From assembly GCA_017504335.1 (NCBI GenBank), contig JAFVRI010000166.1, positions 1 to 36,411 of the forward strand: a stretch of DNA of 36,411 nt, written 5' to 3'. The stretch is from Clostridia bacterium (GTDB lineage: Bacteria; Bacillota; Clostridia; Oscillospirales; CAG-272). Shown here piece after piece: positions 1 through 7,736 of the stretch (position 1 is the stretch's first letter; each line of letters starts with the position of its first letter). The notes beneath the pieces were generated by a model that ran no database searches, was not told the DNA's origin, and saw only the letters and a program-made list of their open reading frames with translations. A program made the position numbers and the translations under genes.

Positions 1-2974
1 CGTAAGAAATTGCTTCGAACGCGTCAAAGATCCGCTCCGAAACGACCTTCCGCATCCGATCGGGATCCACCTTCAACACCTTGCGGTCGTAGGTGAGAAG
101 TCCGTTGGTCTCGTCCTCCACGTCGCTGACCTGAGTGAGGATGGCGCCTGCCAAACCCTTTTGGATGGCGGGAACGATCTCGGAACGATACAGCTCCTCC
201 AGATCTCTTTGAAGCGTCTCGGGATCGGCACAGGTCTTGTAGCCGTAGGTCTTGTCCAGATTGAAGGCATGGTCAGACAGCTTGCAGGAATATCCGCCAA
301 ACTCCGAAAGGATCACGGGCAGTTCCCCATAGGAAAGATCCACGGGCTTGAAATACACGTGCTCGCTCTGTACGTCGCTTTCCTTCGGGATGAACCACCC
401 CGATGCGGTGTCATACACACGGGTGGGATCCAATTCCTTCAGCTCTCGGTAGATCCGCTCCGCCCCCGCATACTGTCCCCAGCCCTCGTTGAAAATGGTG
501 TAATATACCACGGAAGGATGATTGTACAACAGAGAAACCGTCCCACGGGCACTGCACTCAAAATCCCTGCGGCGGCGGGCAGAGACGCGGTGACCGCGGC
601 GCTGCTTGAATCCTACCGTGGGAAGTACCGTATCCGCAAGAAAATGATACTTGCCGTTGTTCACCATGTCCTGAAGCACCAACATTCCCTGACGGTCGCA
701 TTCGTAATAAAAGACCGCAGGCTCGATCTTGATGTGCTTCCGAAGGGCGTTGAAGCCGCAGGACTTCATCTGACGCACGTCGCCTGCGTACCCCTCGGGA
801 GTAGCGGGCAGGTAGATGCCGTCGCTGAAATAGCCCTGATCCAACAGCCCGTGAATGAAATAAGGCTTGCCGTTCAGATAGCATGCCGCCCTACCCTTCT
901 CCCGCCTTGCCTCAAAGGTGCGCAGAGCGAAATAGGATTCGATGCGGTCCTCTCCGCACTCCAAGATGAAGGAATACAGATGCGGATGTTCAGGCGACCA
1001 CAAAATGGGATCGTCGAGAACCAACGTAAAGGAATCTCCCTCGTAGGTGTAGATCTTCTCTTCCCCATTCAAGATAAGGCGCAGCTTCTTGTTCGCTTCT
1101 CCCCCTTCGGTCTCGATGGTCACCGAGTTCAACGTAGGGGTCAATCGAAGATTACGGATATATTCCTTCGGCACGCGCTCCAGCCAAACGGGCTGCCAGA
1201 TGCCACTTGTGGGCGTGTACCACATCCCGCCCCGTTTCTTTCTCTGCTTGCCGTAGCAAAGCTCCGTGTCGGTTTGATCGGTGACCGTCACCGAAAGCAG
1301 ATTGTCGCCCACATGGGCATGCTCGCAAAGATCAAAGGAGAACGGAAGATAACCGCCCTCATGTCTGCCGAGAAGAATGCCGTTCAGCGAAACCTCGGCG
1401 ATCTGATCCACCGCACCGAAGTGCAGCAACAGATGCCCTCTGAGCTCCTCATGGGTCAGAGTCACCCTGCGCTCATAGAGATATCGTTCTCCCTTTTTCA
1501 AGGTTCGTCCGATCCCCGACAGCTCACTTTCGGGCGGAAACGGCACACGGACAATTCCGAGAGAACGACGCTCCCCTCCTTGCAGCACCGACAGCTCCCA
1601 TTCCCCCGACAGAGAGCGGAAGGAATTCCGCTTCATTTGCGGCCTCGGATATTCCTCCTCCCATTCCCTCCCCGTAGCGGATTCCTCAAAGGGAGTGGAG
1701 AGACGGACGGTTCGTCCGCGGCGAAAAAGAAGCGACAGAAGAAGCAAAATCACAAGAGCGAAAATGGCAAGAAGAGCCGCCAAGAAAATATTGGCATTTG
1801 GGATAAAGGAGGTAGTTCCGTCGGAATTGGTGACCGTCTCGGCATTGGCAAGCACCGCGCTTCCGATGGCGGGACCGATCAGCCCCGGAAGAAGCACCTG
1901 AGAGGTAATGCGGATGCCCTGCAGCCGTCCTGCCCGACCCTCGGGGGTCAGATCGCGGATCTTGGCGCCGAATACCGCCATGCCCGACAGATAGCCGCAC
2001 ATCATCAAAAGCGAGCCTGCAAACACCGCGGGGGTGGTGCGGAAGAAAAAGAGAATCAGGTATCCCGCCATCAGCCATCCGAGGGCGATCCACACCGAGA
2101 AGGAAAATCCCTTTTTGTCGTAGACCTTGCCCCAGATCGCCGTCACAACCGACGCAAGCACAATGGCAGGCGCCATGATCAGCACGTAGTCGGCAAGCCC
2201 CAAGGACTTCTCGTAGTAAAGAATCAGATAGGGCATGAAGATCTGAATGGAAATATTGAACAGAATAAACAGAACAAAATGAAAATACAGCGAGGGGTTT
2301 TTGCGGACGGTAGCGGGACGGAAGCCGTAGATCACATTCGACCAATATCCCGTTTCAGAGCGAACGGTGCTTTTGGGCTCCTTGATGAGAAATAGACCGA
2401 GGATGCCCACCAGAAGCACCACCGAGCCGATGATGCAGAAGATCCACGTCCAGCTGGCGGGAACGGTGAGATCAAAGAACATAAAGCCGCCGAACACCGC
2501 GAGAATGGCGCAAAGGGGCATCATGGAGTTGATCCCCTCGGCAGAGCCGCGGTTGGTCTCGTCGGTGCTATCGGTGAGCCACGCGTTGAAGGCGGCATCG
2601 TTGGCGGACGATCCAAAGAAGGTCATCAGGCAATCCAACGCGATGACGATGAGAATGCCCAGCGCCGCCGCCGTGACCGTCATGGATAGCGCAAAGCCGA
2701 AGATGGAGACGCCCCATAGAATATAGCCGCCGCAAATAAAGAGCTTGCGCTTTCCGATGCGGTCGGACAGAGCGCCGATAAACACCGTGGTGACCGCTGC
2801 CGAAACGGCGCTTGCCGCCACCATGCGGCTGATATCCGCCGCGCTCGCGCGGAACATCTCGTAAATAAAAATATTCAGATACATATTCTCCACCACCCAG
2901 GCGATCTGCCCGATCAGGGAGAAGAGTGTCAGGGCGCACCAAAAGCGACCCGACAGCTTGGTCCTTGTGCTCAT
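1..2974 (-). CDS. MFS transporter fused to GH2 glycoside hydrolase (3' end beyond window)
   Basis: One uninterrupted reading frame of at least 991 codons. Residues 1-430 are a 12-helix MFS permease with the loop-2/3 signature GALSDRIGKRK and a last hydrophobic helix ending LSLLFRRGR. A charged linker of about 35 residues (TPFEESATGREWEEE) follows, and from residue 447 a GH2 enzyme begins: jelly-roll sugar-binding domain (SLSGEWELSV, GTSGIWQ-like TSGIWQPVWLE), Ig-like domain, then TIM barrel with acid/base E830 in FNEGWGQ and nucleophile E891 in ILSEFGGY. The GH2 part (546 codons visible) is near full length, so little is missing. Start ATG at 2974 follows GCGGAGGTAAC. The topology would put the hydrolase in the cytoplasm, tethered to the permease, probably acting on imported beta-galactosides or beta-glucuronides (specificity not decidable). 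I checked the junction codon by codon and found no stop. The codon before the internal ATG (1636) is CAA, one transition away from TAA, so a lost stop or consensus error must be excluded. Confidence 0.85.
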   Translation of the reverse strand, partial: MSTRTKLSGRFWCALTLFSLIGQIAWVVENMYLNIFIYEMFRASAADISRMVAASAVSAAVTTVFIGALSDRIGKRKLFICGGYILWGVSIFGFALSMTVTAAALGILIVIALDCLMTFFGSSANDAAFNAWLTDSTDETNRGSAEGINSMMPLCAILAVFGGFMFFDLTVPASWTWIFCIIGSVVLLVGILGLFLIKEPKSTVRSETGYWSNVIYGFRPATVRKNPSLYFHFVLFILFNISIQIFMPYLILYYEKSLGLADYVLIMAPAIVLASVVTAIWGKVYDKKGFSFSVWIALGWLMAGYLILFFFRTTPAVFAGSLLMMCGYLSGMAVFGAKIRDLTPEGRAGRLQGIRITSQVLLPGLIGPAIGSAVLANAETVTNSDGTTSFIPNANIFLAALLAIFALVILLLLSLLFRRGRTVRLSTPFEESATGREWEEEYPRPQMKRNSFRSLSGEWELSVLQGGERRSLGIVRVPFPPESELSGIGRTLKKGERYLYERRVTLTHEELRGHLLLHFGAVDQIAEVSLNGILLGRHEGGYLPFSFDLCEHAHVGDNLLSVTVTDQTDTELCYGKQRKKRGGMWYTPTSGIWQPVWLERVPKEYIRNLRLTPTLNSVTIETEGGEANKKLRLILNGEEKIYTYEGDSFTLVLDDPILWSPEHPHLYSFILECGEDRIESYFALRTFEARREKGRAACYLNGKPYFIHGLLDQGYFSDGIYLPATPEGYAGDVRQMKSCGFNALRKHIKIEPAVFYYECDRQGMLVLQDMVNNGKYHFLADTVLPTVGFKQRRGHRVSARRRRDFECSARGTVSLLYNHPSVVYYTIFNEGWGQYAGAERIYRELKELDPTRVYDTASGWFIPKESDVQSEHVYFKPVDLSYGELPVILSEFGGYSCKLSDHAFNLDKTYGYKTCADPETLQRDLEELYRSEIVPAIQKGLAGAILTQVSDVEDETNGLLTYDRKVLKVDPDRMRKVVSERIFDAFEAISY

Positions 2975-3004
2975 ACCGTTACCTCCGCTTGTATTTCTTT
3001 CTTC

Positions 3005-3033
3005 ATTGTATCATGAGTGCAATCGCATTGCAA
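3005..3033 (-). promoter_or_regulatory. Promoter and AraC-type operator of the MFS-GH2 gene
   Basis: Read leftward: TTGCAA (3033-3028), 17-bp spacer, TACAAT (3010-3005). The -35 box is part of TTGCAATG-N3-TTGCA(C) (3033-3017), in which the TTGCA half-sites are 11 bp apart. The same arrangement occurs upstream of the nagB-like gene. The AraC gene just upstream is the obvious candidate to bind it. Confidence 0.7.
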
Positions 3034-3064
3034 GAGCTTTTAAGGCTAAAAAGCGTAAAAACAG

Positions 3065-3901
3065 TTACTCCCCTGCCTTCATTCGCTTGAGATCGGCAGA
3101 GGGTGACAGTCCCGTTACCCGTGTATAGTTGCGGTAAAACACCGAATAATCCCCGAAGCCGCTGGCGAGAAACGCGGCATTGATGCTTCCGCTCACGTAC
3201 AGCTCCTGTCGGGCATTGAAGATCCGCTTACGGATCACATATTCCCAGATCCCGCATCCCATCACCGACTTGAAGCAACGGTTGAGCGTCGCCTTATCTC
3301 TGAAAAATTCCTTCTCCAGAAGCGAAAGACTCAAGGGGGCGGTCAGATTGCGGTTCACATAGCGAACGATCTCGCGCACCGTCTCATTTTCGGGGTCGTC
3401 CGCCCCGGATGATAAGGCAGCCAGGCTCTTCATTTTTACAAGAAGCATCCGAAGGAAGGAGAGCAGCGCGTCTCTGCGCTCGACATCCTCCTCCGTGCCT
3501 CCCTCGATCGCCATACAGCACTCTTCAAACCAGACCTGCTCCCGTCCGTTCAGATGAAACACGTGATGTCCCCGCTCAGCGGAGCGGATCAGCTCCTCTG
3601 CCGATTCGGGTAAGAGCTTCATGCCGAACATCAAAACGATCCGCTCATAGGGTGTTCCCCTATTTCGAACATTCAAGTGATGCACCTGACCGCCCGCGGA
3701 CAGGATCAAGGTTCCCTTTGACAAAGGATAGGTCACGCCCTCTACCGTAAAATCCCCATCGCCTCCCGCGAAGTAATACAGCTCATGCATATGGTGAGAA
3801 TGCAAACGAAAGGGAAAATTATCGGGATCGGGCGAGGGTGTCACCGTGTGGTGAAAGTATAACTGCTCGTCGCGGTACGAAAAAAGTACGGTTTGGTTCA
3901 T
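3065..3901 (-). CDS. AraC family transcriptional regulator (cupin + HTH)
   Basis: About 278 residues. The N-terminal half is a cupin-type sugar-sensing domain (LHSHHMHELYYFAGGDGDF, then GTLILSAGGQVHHLNV), and the C-terminal 100 residues are a double AraC HTH (LSLSLLEKEFFRDKATLNRCFK and AAFLASGFGDYSVFYRNYTR, ending GLSPSADLKR). Two adjacent ATGs are possible; I chose 3901 because AAAGGAG is 7 bases upstream, against 4 for ATG 3904. It lies between the MFS-GH2 gene (downstream, same strand, 90-bp gap) and the divergent nagB operon. It very likely controls both in response to an amino sugar or its phosphate. The promoter TTGCAA-17-TATAAT (4060-4032) uses a TTGCAA box as its -35, which suggests autoregulation. 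The leader is about 120 nt. Confidence 0.9.
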   Translation of the reverse strand: MNQTVLFSYRDEQLYFHHTVTPSPDPDNFPFRLHSHHMHELYYFAGGDGDFTVEGVTYPLSKGTLILSAGGQVHHLNVRNRGTPYERIVLMFGMKLLPESAEELIRSAERGHHVFHLNGREQVWFEECCMAIEGGTEEDVERRDALLSFLRMLLVKMKSLAALSSGADDPENETVREIVRYVNRNLTAPLSLSLLEKEFFRDKATLNRCFKSVMGCGIWEYVIRKRIFNARQELYVSGSINAAFLASGFGDYSVFYRNYTRVTGLSPSADLKRMKAGE

Positions 3902-4134
3902 CATGAAGCTCCTTTTATCAAGAGATATCTGTGGACCGAAGAAAATTTGAGCCTCCCCTTGTGAGGGAAGTGGGGACAGGCAAAGCCGTGGATGATTCGG
4001 TACAAAAGCAATCTCCTTTGCTTTCCCATCCATTATATCACAATATGTCACGATTTGCAATAAAAAAGCTGATATTTGCAATGGACTTGCAAAAAAAGAT
4101 AGTTTATAATGATGTCAACAGGAGGTGTATTACT
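3902..4134. promoter_or_regulatory. Divergent control region between araC-type gene and nagB operon
   Basis: Contains the leftward promoter TTGCAA (4060-4055) - 17 bp - TATAAT (4037-4032). Rightward there is TATAAT at 4105-4110 without a proper -35 at 17 bp, preceded by TTGCAATGGACTTGCAA at 4076-4092. Copies of the palindromic hexamer TTGCAA start at 4055, 4076 and 4087, spaced 21 and 11 bp, i.e. whole helical turns. A weak -35 plus phased boxes upstream of the -10 is what an AraC-activated promoter looks like. The segment 3945-3990 (CCTCCCCTTGTGAGGGAAG...) resembles degenerate REP-like intergenic repeats. Confidence 0.7.
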
Positions 4135-4902
4135 ATGAAAATCATTCAAAAAGACAAAATGACCGTAAAAATTTACGAAACCAGAGCCGCTATGGGTGCG
4201 GCTGCCGCAGCGGACATTGCCGCTTGCATCCACAAGCTGCTCGCGGAAAAGGACGAGATCTACATGATCTTCGCCGCCGCTCCCTCTCAGAACGAGTCCC
4301 TGCGCGGACTGCTGGAGGATAAGACCATTCCGTGGAACCGAATCCATGCTTACCACATGGACGAGTACGTGGGCATCTCCCCCGAGGCTCCTCAGGGCTT
4401 TGCCATGTTCCTTCGGAACGCGCTCTTTGATCACGTTCCCTTCGCGTCGGTGAATCTCATCGACTGCACCGCCGAGGCTGAGACTGAGGCAAAGCGCTAC
4501 TCCGCTCTTCTTGCCGAGCATCCCGCCGACATCGTCTGCATGGGCATCGGAGAGAACGGACACATCGCCTTCAATGACCCCCATGTTGCCGACTTCAACG
4601 ATCCCGCTCTCGTGAAGGTAGTGGATCTGGACGAGACCTGCCGTATGCAGCAGGTTCACGACGGCTGCTTCGCAACCCTTGCGGACGTACCGAAGTACGC
4701 GCTGACTCTGACGGTCCCCACCCTGGCAAACGCTCCTTACCGTTTCTGCGTGGTTCCCGCCGCCACCAAGGCGCAGGCAGTTCGCAACACGGTAGAGGGT
4801 GAGATCGGCGCGGCTTGCCCCGCAACGGTTCTTCGTCTGAAGGACAATTCGATCATGTACTGCGACGCGGACAGCGCATCGCTTCTCTCGGAGGGTCTTT
4901 GA
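4135..4902 (+). CDS. nagB: Glucosamine-6-phosphate deaminase-like protein
   Basis: 255 residues, usual length for NagB (266 in E. coli). The NagB/6-phosphogluconolactonase fold is shown by HMDEYVGI (D76, the ring-opening/enolisation base region) and GIGENGHIAFNDP (138-149). Family reaction: glucosamine-6-P to fructose-6-P plus ammonia, cytoplasmic. Classic NagB has FNEP where this protein has FNDP, so activity on a related amino-sugar phosphate is possible. Start ATG has AGGAGGT 9 bases upstream. It is the first gene of a tightly packed five-gene operon that ends with nagA; the next gene starts 1 bp after the stop. Control is probably by the divergent AraC protein. Confidence 0.85.
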   Translation: MKIIQKDKMTVKIYETRAAMGAAAAADIAACIHKLLAEKDEIYMIFAAAPSQNESLRGLLEDKTIPWNRIHAYHMDEYVGISPEAPQGFAMFLRNALFDHVPFASVNLIDCTAEAETEAKRYSALLAEHPADIVCMGIGENGHIAFNDPHVADFNDPALVKVVDLDETCRMQQVHDGCFATLADVPKYALTLTVPTLANAPYRFCVVPAATKAQAVRNTVEGEIGAACPATVLRLKDNSIMYCDADSASLLSEGL

Positions 4903-4903
4903 G

Positions 4904-5797
4904 ATGAACGGAAAGCTCCCCTTTTCCGTAGGTGTCATCACCGATGAGGTATCCCAATCCCTTGCCGTTGCCATTGAATTCTGCAAGCAATTTGGTCTGA
5001 CCGCCTTAGAGCTTCGCTCGGTGGACGGTGTCTCTCCCTTTGACTGGACCGAGGCGCAGGTCAAGGACATGAAGGCGCTCTGCGACGAGCACGGCATGCA
5101 GGTGGTCGCCATCTCCGCTCCGCTCTTCAAGTGCGAGATCGGGGATACGGACGCGGTTGCCAATCACGTGGCATCCTTCGAGCGTCTTTGCGGCTTTGCG
5201 AAGATCCTCGATGCGGACCTCATCCGCGGCTTCGATTTCTGGGAATGCGGTGCTTCTCTCGAAGATCGCGCCAAGAAATACGCGCCCATCATCGAGCTGT
5301 GTGAGAAATATGACGTCTTTTGCGCATTGGAGTATGATCCTTCGGTTCATTCCTCTGATCCCTTGAAGCTCTCGGAGATGGTCAATGCCATCAACCACAA
5401 GAGAATCGGAGCCCTCTACGATCCCGGCAACGGACTTTACTCCGATCCCTCCATCGTTCCCTATCCTCAGGGTTATGAGGCGCTCAAGGATCGCCTCTGC
5501 CACATCCACGTAAAGGATGCGATCGCGTATGCCTCTCCCAAGGGAACCGAGGCGGTACGGGTAGGCGAGGGACAGGTGGATTGGCACGGTCTCTTTACCC
5601 GACTCCTCCGTGACGGATATGACGGATACGTCATGCTGGAGACCCACTATCGCAAGAACGTCATCCTCACCGAGGAGCAGCTGCAGCGTCCGGGCGGATA
5701 CGATTTCTCGGACGGTGCCTACGACGCGTCTCTTGAAAGCATGGAGTCTTTACTCCAAATCATAGAACAAGCAAGAAAGGAAGTAACACAATCATGA
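4904..5797 (+). CDS. Sugar phosphate isomerase/epimerase (xylose isomerase-like TIM barrel)
   Basis: 297 residues, AP-endonuclease-2/xylose isomerase-like TIM barrel. The four expected divalent-metal ligands are visible: E143 (ALEYDPS), D173 (LYDPGN), H200/H202 (CHIHVKD) and E246 (VMLETHYR). Members of the family epimerise or isomerise sugars and keto-sugars, and some act on 3-keto-glycosides made by a Gfo/Idh dehydrogenase (as in the E. coli YcjR/YcjS pair). Here it is translationally packed between nagB and two Gfo/Idh genes, so a keto-amino-sugar intermediate is a reasonable inference. RBS GGAGGG lies 8 bases before the ATG, inside the end of nagB. The exact substrate cannot be read from the sequence. 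Confidence 0.8.
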   Translation: MNGKLPFSVGVITDEVSQSLAVAIEFCKQFGLTALELRSVDGVSPFDWTEAQVKDMKALCDEHGMQVVAISAPLFKCEIGDTDAVANHVASFERLCGFAKILDADLIRGFDFWECGASLEDRAKKYAPIIELCEKYDVFCALEYDPSVHSSDPLKLSEMVNAINHKRIGALYDPGNGLYSDPSIVPYPQGYEALKDRLCHIHVKDAIAYASPKGTEAVRVGEGQVDWHGLFTRLLRDGYDGYVMLETHYRKNVILTEEQLQRPGGYDFSDGAYDASLESMESLLQIIEQARKEVTQS

Positions 5798-6864
5798 ACA
5801 TGCTGAACGTAGCCATTATCGGACAAGGAAGAAGCGGACGTGACATTCACGGTGCCTTCTTCAAAAGCGAATTGAATACAAAATACCGCGTAGTAGCGGT
5901 AGTCGACGCACTTCCCGAGCGCAGAGAGCGCGCAAAACAGGAATGGGGCGAGGGTGTAGACGTATACGAAAGCTACACCGAGCTGTACGGAAGAACCGAC
6001 ATTGACGTGGTCGTCAACAGCACCTTCTCCCACATGCATGCCGCAGTAACCGAGGATCTTCTGCTCCACGGCTTCAACGTGGTCTGTGAAAAGCCCTTCG
6101 CCCGTACCTACGAGGAAGGCGCTCACGCAGTCAAGGTTGCGGAGAAGAGCGGCAAGATGCTGAACATTTTCCAGCAGTCCCGCTTTGCTCCCTACTACGT
6201 AAAGATCCGCGAGATCATTGATTCCGGTATTCTGGGTGATCCCGTACAGATCGCCATCAGCTTCTCCGGCTATGCCCGCCGTTGGGACTGGCAGACCTCT
6301 TTGGCTTACGGTGGAGGCAACCTGCGCAACACCGGACCTCATCCCTTGGATCAGGCATTGGATTGGCTGGACTTTGACGAGAACATCCGTGTTCTTTCCC
6401 GCATGACCACGGTCAACACCGCGGGAGATGCCGAGGACTACGCAAAGATCCTCATGGATTGCCCCGGCAAGCCTCTTATTGACGTAGAGATCTCCTCTTG
6501 CGATGCTTACCTGCCCTACACCTACCGCATCTCCTGTACCAAGGGTTGTCTCCGTTCCACCCATAAGGTCATCGAGATGAAGTATTTCGATCCCGAGGCT
6601 CAGCCCATTCCCGCTCAGGTACTGGCTCCCCTTTGCAAGGAGGACGGTACCCCCGCATACTGCTCCGAGACCCTTGATTGGAAGGAAGAGACCATCCAGC
6701 TGGAGGGAACCGCCTTCACCTACGCGGTTCGTTCCTACTACGATATGATCTACGATTATCTGGTAGACGGCAAGCCCATGAAGATCACCCCCTATCAGGT
6801 TCTCCGCCAGCTCCGTCTCATCGATGAGATCCGTGCGCAGAATCCTCTGCCTCTGAAGGATTGA
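5794..6864 (+). CDS. Gfo/Idh/MocA family NAD(P)-dependent oxidoreductase
   Basis: 356 residues. Rossmann domain with GQGRSG (10-15), catalytic-type lysine K100 in CEKPF, and the substrate-domain signature GGGNLRNTGPHPLDQ with H183 and D186. All key residues of an active sugar dehydrogenase are present. ATG overlaps the stop of the preceding gene (ATGA), with AAAGGAAG upstream, so the two are translationally coupled. A second Met two codons on is possible. It probably oxidises a hydroxyl (often C3) of an amino sugar or glycoside, handing the keto-sugar to the preceding TIM-barrel enzyme (inference). Confidence 0.85.
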   Translation: MNMLNVAIIGQGRSGRDIHGAFFKSELNTKYRVVAVVDALPERRERAKQEWGEGVDVYESYTELYGRTDIDVVVNSTFSHMHAAVTEDLLLHGFNVVCEKPFARTYEEGAHAVKVAEKSGKMLNIFQQSRFAPYYVKIREIIDSGILGDPVQIAISFSGYARRWDWQTSLAYGGGNLRNTGPHPLDQALDWLDFDENIRVLSRMTTVNTAGDAEDYAKILMDCPGKPLIDVEISSCDAYLPYTYRISCTKGCLRSTHKVIEMKYFDPEAQPIPAQVLAPLCKEDGTPAYCSETLDWKEETIQLEGTAFTYAVRSYYDMIYDYLVDGKPMKITPYQVLRQLRLIDEIRAQNPLPLKD

Positions 6865-6872
6865 GGTGCCAA

Positions 6873-7736
6873 ATGAAAAAGATCCGAATTGCCTTTCTCG
6901 GCACAGAAAATTCTCACGCGTTTGCCTTTTGCCGTGTTCTGTGCGGCAATCCCGATTATGCCGACATCGAGATCGTCGGTGCCTACGGGCCCGACGAAGA
7001 GGCAAACAAGCAGCTCCGTGATGCGGGCTACGTCTCCTACTTTGCCAAGACCCCCGATGAGTTCCTCGGCAAGGTAGACGCGGTGGTGGTGACCGCCCGT
7101 CACGGAGACCTGCACTATGAATATGCCATGCCCTATCTGAAGGCAGGCATTCATGCCTTCATCGACAAGCCCTTTACCGTAGATCTCTCAAAGGCACAGG
7201 AAATGTTCGACGTGGCAAACAAGACGGGCGCTCTGATGTGCGGCGGCTCCACGCTCCGCTTTTTGGATGAGTTCCGTCCTCTCGCGCGCTTCGTACAGAA
7301 AAACAAGGTGGTCTGCGGTCACGTTGCCGCTCCCATTGATATGGTCAACGAATACGGCGGATTTTACTTCTATGCCCAGCATCTGACCGAATCGGTGCTG
7401 ACCATCTTCGGCCCCAACGTTCGCTCGGTATTGGCGCGTGCCGCCGCTCCCGAGCAGAACCGTGTGAGCGTGATCTTCTCCTACGACGACTTTGACGTGG
7501 CGGGTACCTACACCTCCTCCTACACCTATGCCGCTCGCGTTATGGGTGAGAAGGAATGTCTGGATGTTCACACCGTCGGATCGGTCAGCTACGCCTACAC
7601 GTACGAAATCAACGAGATGGTGGAAATGTTCCGTACCGGCAAGCGTGCCACCGATGACGAGACCATGATCCGTCCTCTTCGCATTCTGCACGCCATTGAG
7701 GAATCCTACACCGCAGGCAAGGAAGTGACGCTGTGA
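6873..7736 (+). CDS. Second, divergent Gfo/Idh/MocA family oxidoreductase
   Basis: 287 residues from ATG 6873, preceded by GAGGTG; an in-frame TTG at 6861 is less likely. It has a shortened substrate domain. The nucleotide-binding turn is atypical (FLGTENSHA instead of GxGxxG), EKP is replaced by DKP (K99) and the usual GPHPLDQ is replaced by YFYAQHLTE (H170). It may be a catalytic partner with different substrate geometry, or a subunit. It sits between the first Gfo/Idh gene and nagA in the same operon (8-bp gap upstream, 4-bp overlap downstream), so it belongs to the same pathway. Family assignment is firm; function is not. Confidence 0.8.
   Translation: MKKIRIAFLGTENSHAFAFCRVLCGNPDYADIEIVGAYGPDEEANKQLRDAGYVSYFAKTPDEFLGKVDAVVVTARHGDLHYEYAMPYLKAGIHAFIDKPFTVDLSKAQEMFDVANKTGALMCGGSTLRFLDEFRPLARFVQKNKVVCGHVAAPIDMVNEYGGFYFYAQHLTESVLTIFGPNVRSVLARAAAPEQNRVSVIFSYDDFDVAGTYTSSYTYAARVMGEKECLDVHTVGSVSYAYTYEINEMVEMFRTGKRATDDETMIRPLRILHAIEESYTAGKEVTL

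Noticed and set aside
161..2395. 744-codon open frame on the + strand
   Set aside because: Exactly antisense to the MFS-GH2 gene; its product shows no domain and no membrane or enzyme motif, whereas the minus frame has complete MFS and GH2 signatures.
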